10,615 nt of DNA, taken from positions 1 through 10,615 of the forward strand of contig CAZBNU010000141.1 of the NCBI GenBank assembly GCA_964493075.1, in the 5' to 3' direction. Numbering within the stretch: the first letter of the stretch is position 1; each line of letters begins with the position of its first letter. The notes below the pieces were generated by a model that did no database searches, had not been told where the DNA came from, and saw only the letters and a list, made by a program, of their open reading frames with translations. The stretch is from SLFT01 sp964493075. GTDB lineage: Bacteria; Hydrogenedentota; Hydrogenedentia; Hydrogenedentales; CAITNO01. Positions 1 through 6,209 of this stretch are shown piece by piece. A program made the position numbers and the translations under genes.

Positions 1-1
1 A

Positions 2-1288
2 GATGTATACTCCATAACAGAAATGGATGCCAAATTATTCTCATGGTCCGAGGCAAGTGATGCTGCTTATCAGATGGAACCTAACATAGGGTATCTCGCC
101 ACACGGTCGGCGTCTATTGTGACCTTCATGCTGCCGTTGTCTGCGGATTGTACACTGGGGGATATTATTCGTGTAAGTGGCGCAGGGTCAGGTGGTTGGA
201 AAGTTTTGCAGAATGCCGGACAATATATTCCGCTAAATGGATTGGAAGTTTCAAATCTGGGCGCTATTGTAACAACGTTGAACGCAGGGAGTTCGCGGTC
301 TTGGATGGACGTGGATTGTTCCGCTGATGGCACTTGCGTTGCTGCTACCAGTAGTTCGTATTATATTCGCGCTTCGTCGGATTCAGGGGCGACTTGGACT
401 GGCCTTACGGCAGGACCAAACAATTACAGAGATATTGCGGTATCCGCTGACGGAAGCACCATTGTAGCCTTTGGTAGCACGCTTAGTAGCGTTTATCTTT
501 CTAAAGATTTTGGCGCGACATGGAACTCCTATGATGTGGGGGCTACTGAGGACTGGTACGGGCCGGCATGTTCTGCGGATGGGTCGGTGATAGTGGTTTC
601 CGGCGGCAATGCCGGTAATGTTCGGGTTTCCGACGATTCAGGATCAACCTGGACAGGACATAATGTTGTCGGGGCTCCAACAGTTCGTGGTATAGATTGC
701 TCTGCCGATGGTTCGCGGATGATTGTGGCCGGATATACGAGTGATGTTTTCATATCTGAAGATTCCGGAGCGATTTGGACTGCTTCGGGAGCGCCTAATA
801 ATAAACGGTATTGGGATGTGGCTTCTTCAGATTCGGGTCAGAAACTTGTGGCTGTTGAATGGGGCGGTGCAATTTTTACTTCAGCGGATGGGGGAACGAC
901 CTGGACGAGAAGGCACGAAGCCGGACTGAGGGATTGGCGGTGTGTGGCGTGTTCTGCCGATGGGAGCACAATCGTGGCTGGTGTTGCCTATGATCCAGGA
1001 TATTTATACGTCTCACAGAATTCTGGAACATCTTGGACTCAATGTGATGAAGGGGGCAGTCGCAATTGGGTGAGTGTTGCCATGACTGCCGATGGTTCCC
1101 GCTTCTTTGCAGTTTATAGCGATTCGAATGGCGATATCATGAGCAGCAAGGTAACCTTCAACCTGGAAACAACTACAACTTCAACCGGTTCCCTTAGCGG
1201 AAGCCAGGGGGATGCTGTAGAGTTGCAGTATGTAGGCAACGACCGGTTCCATGTGCTGAGTCATCAAGGCGATTTGGGAGCGAATTAA
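2..1288 (+). CDS. Asp-box (BNR) beta-propeller protein, 5' end outside the window
   Basis: The frame is open from base 2 without a stop, so the ATG at 23 is probably internal and the gene starts upstream. Numbering below is from that ATG. Six Asp-box motifs (S-x-D-x-G-x-T/I/S-W) begin near residues 119, 160, 203, 245, 287 and 331, with a period of about 42. Each is preceded by a strand motif of the type SADGSxIV, at about 100, 141, 184, 227, 269, 311 and 355. This suggests a six- or seven-bladed propeller like sialidase/BNR or photosystem-stability-factor-like folds. The propeller is flanked by residues 41-69 (GDIIRVSGAGSGGWKVLQNA) and 383-416 (GDAVELQYVGNDRFHVLSHQ). These resemble, from memory, the two ends of a small domain found at the C-terminus of phage-tail-fibre-like and surface proteins. 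Asp-boxes mark fold rather than activity, so no enzyme function is claimed. A surface or binding role is inferred. Confidence 0.75.
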   Translation, partial: DVYSITEMDAKLFSWSEASDAAYQMEPNIGYLATRSASIVTFMLPLSADCTLGDIIRVSGAGSGGWKVLQNAGQYIPLNGLEVSNLGAIVTTLNAGSSRSWMDVDCSADGTCVAATSSSYYIRASSDSGATWTGLTAGPNNYRDIAVSADGSTIVAFGSTLSSVYLSKDFGATWNSYDVGATEDWYGPACSADGSVIVVSGGNAGNVRVSDDSGSTWTGHNVVGAPTVRGIDCSADGSRMIVAGYTSDVFISEDSGAIWTASGAPNNKRYWDVASSDSGQKLVAVEWGGAIFTSADGGTTWTRRHEAGLRDWRCVACSADGSTIVAGVAYDPGYLYVSQNSGTSWTQCDEGGSRNWVSVAMTADGSRFFAVYSDSNGDIMSSKVTFNLETTTTSTGSLSGSQGDAVELQYVGNDRFHVLSHQGDLGAN

Positions 1289-1310
1289 CAAAAATCTCAA
1301 CCGCGGAAGT

Positions 1311-1354
1311 CACAGAACTCACGGAACTTCAGATTATTTCCGTGCTGTTCCGTG
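1311..1354. terminator. imperfect hairpin between convergent genes, possible bidirectional terminator
   Basis: Left arm CACAGAACTCACGGAA (1311-1326) pairs with right arm TTCCGTGCTGTTCCGTG (1338-1354) across an 11-nt loop, with one mismatch and a one-base bulge. The mismatch becomes a G-U wobble in minus-strand RNA. It sits in the 81-bp gap between the propeller gene and the convergent pseudo-protease gene, where a terminator is expected. No T-run follows directly on either strand, so intrinsic termination is uncertain. It could instead be a dispersed palindromic repeat. Confidence 0.4.
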
Positions 1355-1369
1355 TCTTCAGTGGTAGTA

Positions 1370-2179
1370 TTATTCCGCTTCCACTGCTGGCGCCTGGGCG
1401 GCCGCTTCCATGATGACATCTGTCGGTCGCAGGATGACGTTTACGGCATCTTCCATGCCGGAGAGCATGGACAGGGGCGAAAAGCCGCCACCACTGTTTC
1501 CCTGTTCCATCATGCGCATCACGAAAATGCCCACGCACTTGCCGTCCAGCGTAAACGCGGGGGCGCCTATGGCCTGCGAAGGGGTGAGATAGAAAAGGCG
1601 GGGGCGTTCCACAATACCGGTAACACGGGTGATGTCTACCGTATGAATGCGGCTGGCGACTTTGCCCTCTTTTTCGATGACCACCAGTTGGTCAAGCAAC
1701 GCAGGTTGTCCATTCGCGGCGAGATCAATGAACGGCAGCGGCGTTTCTGGCGTTTCGGCAGGGCGTATGAAAGCCAGATCATTATCTTTGTCCCGGAGCA
1801 CGACTTTGGCGGGGATAGGCGTGCCCTCGGTCAGTATACGTGCATCAGCAATTTCGCTTTTCATCTCCATTTCATCGCCCAGCATGCCACCCATAAGTCC
1901 CGCCATCATGCCCATGGGGTCTGTAGCGGATAATGCGACAACGGTCAGCCCGCTGGCGTCAATTACCGTGCCTGTCGTTTCAATACGGCTTTCTTCGCTT
2001 TCGCTGCCCATGCCCATCATCGAAAAGTGTTGCTTCACCACAAGTTCAACTGTGACCACTGCGTCTTTGTACTGGTTAAATACCGTCAGTGCCTTTTCTT
2101 CGGCGGTTTCGGCGGTTGCAGCGCAAGATACAAACAGAATTACCGCTGTGCAACGGGATAAACGGGATAATGAAGGCAT
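1370..2179 (-). CDS. exported trypsin-fold (HtrA-like) protein lacking catalytic His and Ser
   Basis: 269 aa. The ATG has a strong ribosome site, AAAAGGAG (complement of 2188-2195), 8 nt upstream. Residues 1-23 form a Sec signal peptide with probable cleavage after ATA (23). The rest follows the order of an HtrA/DegP-type protease core: GTVIDASGLTVVALSA (70-85), where the family has the His-bearing strand; NDLAF (133-137), keeping the Asp position; and AIGAPAFTLDGKCVGIFV (203-220), where the family has GNSGGPL followed by the final strand. The His position reads ALSA and the Ser position aligns with Ile204, so the protein should not be a serine protease. A GNSGG string occurs at 227-231, but beyond that strand. 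Methionine-rich stretches occur at 54-57 and 89-106. No PDZ domain is present. The gene starts 50 nt after the lytic transglycosylase stop and is probably co-transcribed. A periplasmic scaffold or binding role is inferred. Confidence 0.7.
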   Translation of the reverse strand: MPSLSRLSRCTAVILFVSCAATAETAEEKALTVFNQYKDAVVTVELVVKQHFSMMGMGSESEESRIETTGTVIDASGLTVVALSATDPMGMMAGLMGGMLGDEMEMKSEIADARILTEGTPIPAKVVLRDKDNDLAFIRPAETPETPLPFIDLAANGQPALLDQLVVIEKEGKVASRIHTVDITRVTGIVERPRLFYLTPSQAIGAPAFTLDGKCVGIFVMRMMEQGNSGGGFSPLSMLSGMEDAVNVILRPTDVIMEAAAQAPAVEAE

Positions 2180-2229
2180 GGGGGAGACTCCTTTTCTTGT
2201 TGATAGGTGAAAAAGTGAGTAACAACAGA

Positions 2230-4203
2230 TTAGTCGCGGTAGATGGCAACCTCATCACCAATATGTAGCACATGCTTGGTGTTCCAGTTGTTCCATTTGA
2301 ACAAATCGTTCACACTTACGCCGTAGTGTTTGGCAATGGTAGTGGGATTCTGGCCTGCCGTTACCTTATGCACAACGGGGCCACTGCTTGAAGCCTGCGC
2401 AACCGTCACATCATTGCCGCGATCCCGCTGCCCTGCGCCTTTTGCAGGATGATGTACGGTTAGCTCCTGCCCCACCCGAATTATGGATTTTGCGGTCAGC
2501 TTATTCCAAGACAGCAGGTCTCGGGTCTTCACGCCATAACGGCTGGCAATTTCGCCGGGGGTCTCGCCTTTGGCCACCTTGTGTGTAACACTTGCGGGAG
2601 GGGCAGTGTCCGCTTTGCTTTCGGAATCTTCATTATTACCAGCAACAGTGGTGCGTTTCCCCGCGATAGTAAGTCGGTCACCGACCCTTATGACCGATTT
2701 ACTGCTGAGCCCGTTCCACTGCAACAGGTCGTTTACGGAAACACCGTAAAGTTGCGCAATGATGCCCGGATACTCACCGGGTTTTACTGTGTGGTATTGC
2801 ATGGGCTCGGTAGCCGTCTCGACACTACCAGCGCCAATGTTCAGGTTTTGTCCAACTTTGATTTGTGAACGGCTGCCCAGATTGTTCCATCGTTGCAAGT
2901 CGGTAATCTTCACTTTGTAGGCACGCGCAATGTCGTAAAGCGTATCGCCACGCTTGACCTTGTACGTTTTTGACGGCGTGTTCTTGTTGACTGCTGTCAG
3001 GATTGTAGCTTGCGGGGTTGTTGTGCTGGCGGGTGTTTCCGATACAGCGCCGCCCTGCCCCATACCGCTTACGGGCAACTGCAGATTTTGATTGACCTGA
3101 AGGGAACGGGGGGAACGGATATTGTTAATGCGCATCAATTCCTTGTCATTGACGCCGTATTTGCGTGCGATTTGGGATATGGTCTCACCACGTTTAACAC
3201 GATGCGTACCGGCATACCGCACCGATTTAACAGTCTTCAGGGCGGCAAGGAATTGTTCATGCTTTTCGCGGGGCACCGCCACAGGATACTTGCCCTGGGG
3301 TGGGGTGGCTTCCCGTAGCAAATCCGGATTGAGGCGTGCCAGCGTGCCTCGAGACAAGTCCAGCGCCTTTTCCAGATCGGACAGATGATACATTCCCTCC
3401 ACGGGAACACGCAGCACGTCTTCAAAAGATTCAGGTTCTATCGTGAACCCATAGGCTTCCGGATCGTTCGCAGCGATGATATAGGCTATAAGTCTCGGAT
3501 AGTACTTTTTGGATTCCGTTTTCATGCGATCGCACGCTGGAGGCGTCTTGATCAGCTTAAAAAAGTCGCGTTCGCCCTTGTTGGCGCTGATTGCGCGCCC
3601 CATGCCGCCTTCTCCCATGTTATAGGCCGTCACGGCCAGCGCCCACTCTCCGTCGAAGTAATTATGTAGTCCCTTGAGATAGTCAATGGCTGCCCGCGTG
3701 GCACTGTGCCAATTATAACGCTCATCCACATAACTATCCATGCGCAGATTGTAGCGCCGTCCCGTAGCGCGCATAAATTGCCACATACCACCCGCGCCCG
3801 CAGGAGAAACAACTTTCGGCTGGAACATACTCTCCACCATGGCCAGCCAGGCAAGGTCTTCGGGCAACCCTGCCTTGCGGAACTCTTCTTTCAGATAGGG
3901 CATGTAGCGCGCGCTTCTATTCAACCCCCGTTGGAAGGTCTGGGGGTAGGAATTCTGGAGTTCGTCAAGTTCTTTTTCGATGGCTTCAGGTAGTGGATGA
4001 GGGATATCGAGATTGCTGAAACTGTCGGAATTCGAGTTGCCCAAACGGAGCCGATCGCCACCTTCCGGCACCACAGCATCAATCTCGGCAACACATACTT
4101 CTTCACGGGGAACAGGATCAAAATGGGCCACATTTCTATGGACGCTTGCACAGCCCGCACTCACCAGAGCTAATGTCACCAATAACGCAATATAACACTT
4201 CAA
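2230..4203 (-). CDS. mltD: MltD-like membrane-bound lytic murein transglycosylase with five LysM repeats
   Basis: 657 aa from a TTG start at 4203. This start is chosen because AGGGGA lies 7 nt upstream and it gives a compact lipoprotein signal (MKCYIALLVTLALVSAGC, lipidated Cys18). The frame continues to a TTG at 4305 and includes an in-frame GTG, but those add an unlikely N-terminus. The SLT (lysozyme-like) domain spans about 97-200: catalytic Glu124 in MVESMF, then GAGGMWQFM (137-145), a WHSATRAAIDYL segment, and AYNMGEG (193-199). The family cleaves the MurNAc-GlcNAc bond to give 1,6-anhydro-muropeptides, acting in the periplasm at the outer membrane. LysM peptidoglycan-binding repeats lie at about 333-377, 413-456, 470-513, 540-583 and 611-654, with Ser/Thr/Gly/Ala-rich linkers. 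E. coli MltD has two LysM repeats, so this form is extended. The downstream pseudo-protease gene is probably in the same operon. Confidence 0.9.
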   Translation of the reverse strand: MKCYIALLVTLALVSAGCASVHRNVAHFDPVPREEVCVAEIDAVVPEGGDRLRLGNSNSDSFSNLDIPHPLPEAIEKELDELQNSYPQTFQRGLNRSARYMPYLKEEFRKAGLPEDLAWLAMVESMFQPKVVSPAGAGGMWQFMRATGRRYNLRMDSYVDERYNWHSATRAAIDYLKGLHNYFDGEWALAVTAYNMGEGGMGRAISANKGERDFFKLIKTPPACDRMKTESKKYYPRLIAYIIAANDPEAYGFTIEPESFEDVLRVPVEGMYHLSDLEKALDLSRGTLARLNPDLLREATPPQGKYPVAVPREKHEQFLAALKTVKSVRYAGTHRVKRGETISQIARKYGVNDKELMRINNIRSPRSLQVNQNLQLPVSGMGQGGAVSETPASTTTPQATILTAVNKNTPSKTYKVKRGDTLYDIARAYKVKITDLQRWNNLGSRSQIKVGQNLNIGAGSVETATEPMQYHTVKPGEYPGIIAQLYGVSVNDLLQWNGLSSKSVIRVGDRLTIAGKRTTVAGNNEDSESKADTAPPASVTHKVAKGETPGEIASRYGVKTRDLLSWNKLTAKSIIRVGQELTVHHPAKGAGQRDRGNDVTVAQASSSGPVVHKVTAGQNPTTIAKHYGVSVNDLFKWNNWNTKHVLHIGDEVAIYRD

Positions 4204-4210
4204 TGATGGT

Positions 4211-4216
4211 TCCCCT
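4211..4216 (-). promoter_or_regulatory. ribosome binding site deciding the TTG start of the transglycosylase
   Basis: AGGGGA on the minus strand ends 7 nt before the TTG at 4203-4201. The TTG at 4305 gives no sensible signal peptide. A GTG at residue 20 of the longer frame has GAGGAG 11 nt upstream and is the only reasonable alternative. Confidence 0.65.
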
Positions 4217-4417
4217 GATACACAGACCAATCTGGCTGTTACTTTCACGGATACACACGCTCCTCTATGTTCGCGCCATAGGTGACAGGACAAACATCCC
4301 GCCAAAGACGCACAGCATTATACCGCTCGTTATATCCCGTGGTTTGCGGCACTATCGGGGGCAATCCCCACCAAATAATTATCAAACCGTAACCAAACAT
4401 TACATCTATTGACCCAT

Positions 4418-4446
4418 AGTGTAACCTATATGTTGTGTTATGTCAA
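4418..4446 (-). promoter_or_regulatory. sigma70-type promoter for the transglycosylase
   Basis: A perfect -35 TTGACA (complement of 4441-4446) is followed by a 17-bp spacer and the -10 TACACT (complement of 4418-4423, 4/6 match). Transcription would start near 4411, leaving a leader of about 208 nt before the TTG start. The promoter lies just past the stop codon of the upstream glycosylase gene, so the transglycosylase unit can be expressed independently. Confidence 0.6.
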
Positions 4447-4488
4447 GCTCAGCACTACAAATTGATGTGTTTTTGTAACTCTCTACCG

Positions 4489-5169
4489 TTAATGCGGAAC
4501 GGTACTGGCCGGTGTTAAATTACGCAAAGGACATTCTTCGCATCGAGGCGAACGCCGGCAATAATCTTTGCCGGTGTATACAATGAGTCCGTGGTATTCC
4601 TTGAATAATGTCACATCGGACGGCAGATGCTCATGGAACAGGGTCTGTAAGGCGTTGTAGCCAATTTCTTCTGAAACCATGGCATGGCGGGACAAAATGC
4701 GGCGTGTATAGGTATCCACCACAAACATGGGCTTTTCGCAGGCATAGAGCAGTATATCATCTGCTGTTTCCGGGCCAATGCCATTCAATCCCAGCAATTC
4801 ATCACGCAGTGTTTCCAAGGGTTGCCCGGCCATGCGCTGCATGTCGTTGTCATAGTTTGATGCGAGGTATTCACAAAAGGTGCGCAGCCGTCGGGCTTTC
4901 TGGCGATAGTATCCTGAAGGGCGTATGGCAGTCTCAAGCCTTTCCACAGACACCGAAAGCATGGATACCGGGTGCAGTAGTTGTTCCTCTTTGAGATTGG
5001 ATATCGCCTTTTCCACATTGGTCCATGCTGTATTTTGGGTGAGTATGGCGCCGATGGCGATCTCGAAAGGCGTATCCCCAGGCCACCAGTGGGTAGGGCC
5101 GTAGTGGCGTTCCAGCAGGGAATACATTCTTTTCAAAATTTTCTTCATATCATCAGGCTTCCCCGTCAT
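4489..5169 (-). CDS. HhH-GPD DNA glycosylase, MagIII/endonuclease III-like
   Basis: 226 aa from the ATG at 5169, or 219 aa from the ATG at 5148. The N-terminal block YGPTHWWPGDTPFEIAIGAI (23-42) with LTQNT and the later RPSGYYRQKARRL (83-95) are typical of the 3-methyladenine glycosylase III-like branch of the EndoIII superfamily (COG2231 type). The helix-hairpin-helix is LNGIGPETADDILLYA (128-143). The position of EndoIII catalytic Lys120 is Glu134, while the general-base Asp is kept (Asp152 in VVDTY). This suggests a monofunctional glycosylase without lyase activity, excising alkylated or otherwise damaged bases. The C-terminus has Cys204, Cys210 and Cys213 but no fourth Cys, so a standard [4Fe-4S] loop is incomplete. 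The 5169 start has AGGG 6 nt upstream but lies in a palindromic repeat. The start at 5148 has GGGGA 11 nt upstream. The gene lies downstream of the DUF4203-like gene on the same strand. Confidence 0.85.
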   Translation of the reverse strand: MTGKPDDMKKILKRMYSLLERHYGPTHWWPGDTPFEIAIGAILTQNTAWTNVEKAISNLKEEQLLHPVSMLSVSVERLETAIRPSGYYRQKARRLRTFCEYLASNYDNDMQRMAGQPLETLRDELLGLNGIGPETADDILLYACEKPMFVVDTYTRRILSRHAMVSEEIGYNALQTLFHEHLPSDVTLFKEYHGLIVYTGKDYCRRSPRCEECPLRNLTPASTVPH

Positions 5170-5209
5170 TACAAGCCCTGCACCGAGGGATGATATGCTC
5201 GCAATGACG
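5164..5209. repeat. palindromic CGTCATT-type repeat overlapping the glycosylase start
   Basis: Arms 5164-5176 (CGTCATTACAAGC) and 5197-5209 (GCTCGCAATGACG) are inverted copies with two differences around a 20-nt loop. In minus-strand RNA both differences are G-U wobbles, so the transcript of the DUF4203-glycosylase direction forms an unbroken 13-bp stem. On the plus strand they would be A-C mismatches. The arm contains the ATG at 5169-5167. The sequence resembles common dispersed GTCATTGCGAGC-type repeats. Confidence 0.65.
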
Positions 5210-5241
5210 GAACCTATTATCGTTGTAACGGGAGGCGCTTT

Positions 5242-5868
5242 TCATTTCTCTTTTTTGTCTTTGTTCAGGAAGAGTTGGAAGATAAACCCTGTACCGGACA
5301 TGATCAACCAGGCAATTCCGAACAGGGTGGCATTGTTAAAGTTGCCCAATGATTCGGGCAGGGATGGTTCAATATCGAATTGCAGTAATAACAGAAAAAC
5401 GCCATGTACCACGAACAGACCGCCCAAAGCGGCAGTGACGAGGCTGATAATGAACCGTTGCAGTAACAGCGAAAGAAGGCCACCCACAATGCCCGCCGCG
5501 AGTGCGGCGGGGAGCACCCAGTGTTCCGAGGGCAGGCTTGCGGAAAAATGCCATAACATAAGGGCGCAGGCGCCGCCGCCAAGAACCATGACTCCCAGGC
5601 GATATATTCCATGGGCCATCAACCCGCCGATGAGGCCGCCAGCAACCAGACCGAGACCCATGAAAAGCAGGTTGCCTTCAGTGATAACCCCGGTGAGCAG
5701 CATGGCAACCATGCCGAAGAGAATGAAACCGGAGAAATCAATCAGGAAATGGGTGGTGCGGTAGCCAAAAAAACAGCACAATATACCGCAGGCGATAAGG
5801 CCGACAAGCACGAGTGCTGGCTGTTGCGCCACCATCATTTCCATATCAGGGTGCAGGGATTCTTTCAT
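5242..5868 (-). CDS. DUF4203/TMEM198-like integral membrane protein
   Basis: 208 aa from the ATG at 5868; the frame extends to a TTG at 5904 that has no visible ribosome site. After a short N-terminus the protein is almost continuously hydrophobic, with about seven membrane segments. The first carries GILCCFFGYRTTHFLIDFSG, the Cys/Phe-Gly-Tyr-Arg pattern I associate with DUF4203/TMEM198-like proteins. Glycine-rich helices follow (LVAGGLIGGLMAHG and AGIVGGLLSLLL), as does a Lys/Asp/Glu-rich cytoplasmic tail (NKDKKEK). The bacterial function of this family is not known to me and none is assigned. The glycosylase gene follows on the same strand, separated by a palindromic repeat. Upstream it diverges from the EamA transporter gene. 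No convincing promoter was found. Confidence 0.65.
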   Translation of the reverse strand: MKESLHPDMEMMVAQQPALVLVGLIACGILCCFFGYRTTHFLIDFSGFILFGMVAMLLTGVITEGNLLFMGLGLVAGGLIGGLMAHGIYRLGVMVLGGGACALMLWHFSASLPSEHWVLPAALAAGIVGGLLSLLLQRFIISLVTAALGGLFVVHGVFLLLLQFDIEPSLPESLGNFNNATLFGIAWLIMSGTGFIFQLFLNKDKKEK

Positions 5869-6205
5869 AGGGTGTTTCCGTTGTGGGGAAGTTGTATCGT
5901 CCAAAAGAATAACACAAGTCCGAGGCGCGGGTCACAGGCGACAACCTGAATGGGCGTTTGCCCGGCCCAAAACTCTCCCGTATTTGTTGTCGATCGTGCG
6001 AAATATGATATTCTTGTTGTGCTGTTGCAGCATCTCCCTCAAAAGATGTCGCTTTCGTAGGCGTACCTTCCCAGGTGCGCCATCTTTCTATTGTGAACGG
6101 CTATCGTGCCAATTTTGGCGCACTTGGGAAGGTACGCCTACGAAAGCATGAATCACTTGTCTGGGTTGCGGGTAAGGCTCGCATTAGAATGAACACTGAA
6201 GAACC
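5869..6205. other. divergent intergenic region between membrane protein and transporter genes
   Basis: These 337 bp should hold the promoters of both flanking genes, but no clear -35/-10 pair was recognised for either. The region contains a small GGGCGTTTGCCC palindrome at 5951-5962 and the long hairpin at 6051-6147. No protein-coding or RNA gene is apparent. Confidence 0.5.
6051..6147. repeat. long inverted repeat with 32-bp arms
   Basis: Arms 6051-6082 (beginning GCTTTCGTAGGCGTACCTTC) and 6116-6147 (its inverted copy) match at 31 of 32 positions around a 33-nt loop. The one difference is a G-U pair in plus-strand RNA. It lies 58 bp upstream of the transporter start, in a divergent promoter region where a terminator is not expected. 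It is therefore more likely a dispersed palindromic or MITE-like repeat. No flanking direct repeat was recognised. Confidence 0.8.
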
Positions 6206-6209
6206 ATGA
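6189..6209 (+). other. possible six-codon leader ORF overlapping the transporter start
   Basis: ATG AAC ACT GAA GAA CCA TGA encodes MNTEEP. Its stop overlaps the transporter ATG in an ATGA junction at 6206-6209, the arrangement seen in translational coupling. Its own ribosome site is weak (AAGG about 11 nt upstream), and an arrangement this short can occur by chance. Confidence 0.2.

Noticed and set aside
1352..1933. 193-codon plus-strand open frame
   Set aside because: It is antisense to the pseudo-protease, which has a signal peptide, a strong ribosome site and a recognisable fold.
2219..2228. GTAACAACAG near the transglycosylase stop as a fourth copy of the TAACAACAA motif
   Set aside because: The match is short, stands alone and is on a different part of the window without surrounding similarity.
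4447..4488. Terminator after the glycosylase gene
   Set aside because: Only a four-base TAAC/GTTA pairing was found, too weak to call.
5195..5764. 189-codon plus-strand open frame
   Set aside because: It is antisense to the DUF4203-like membrane protein. Its Pro/Arg/Ser-rich sequence is what the reverse of hydrophobic helices gives.
6185..6190. TAGAAT as a -10 box for the transporter
   Set aside because: No acceptable -35 lies 16-18 bp upstream, and transcription would begin only about 9 nt before the ATG.
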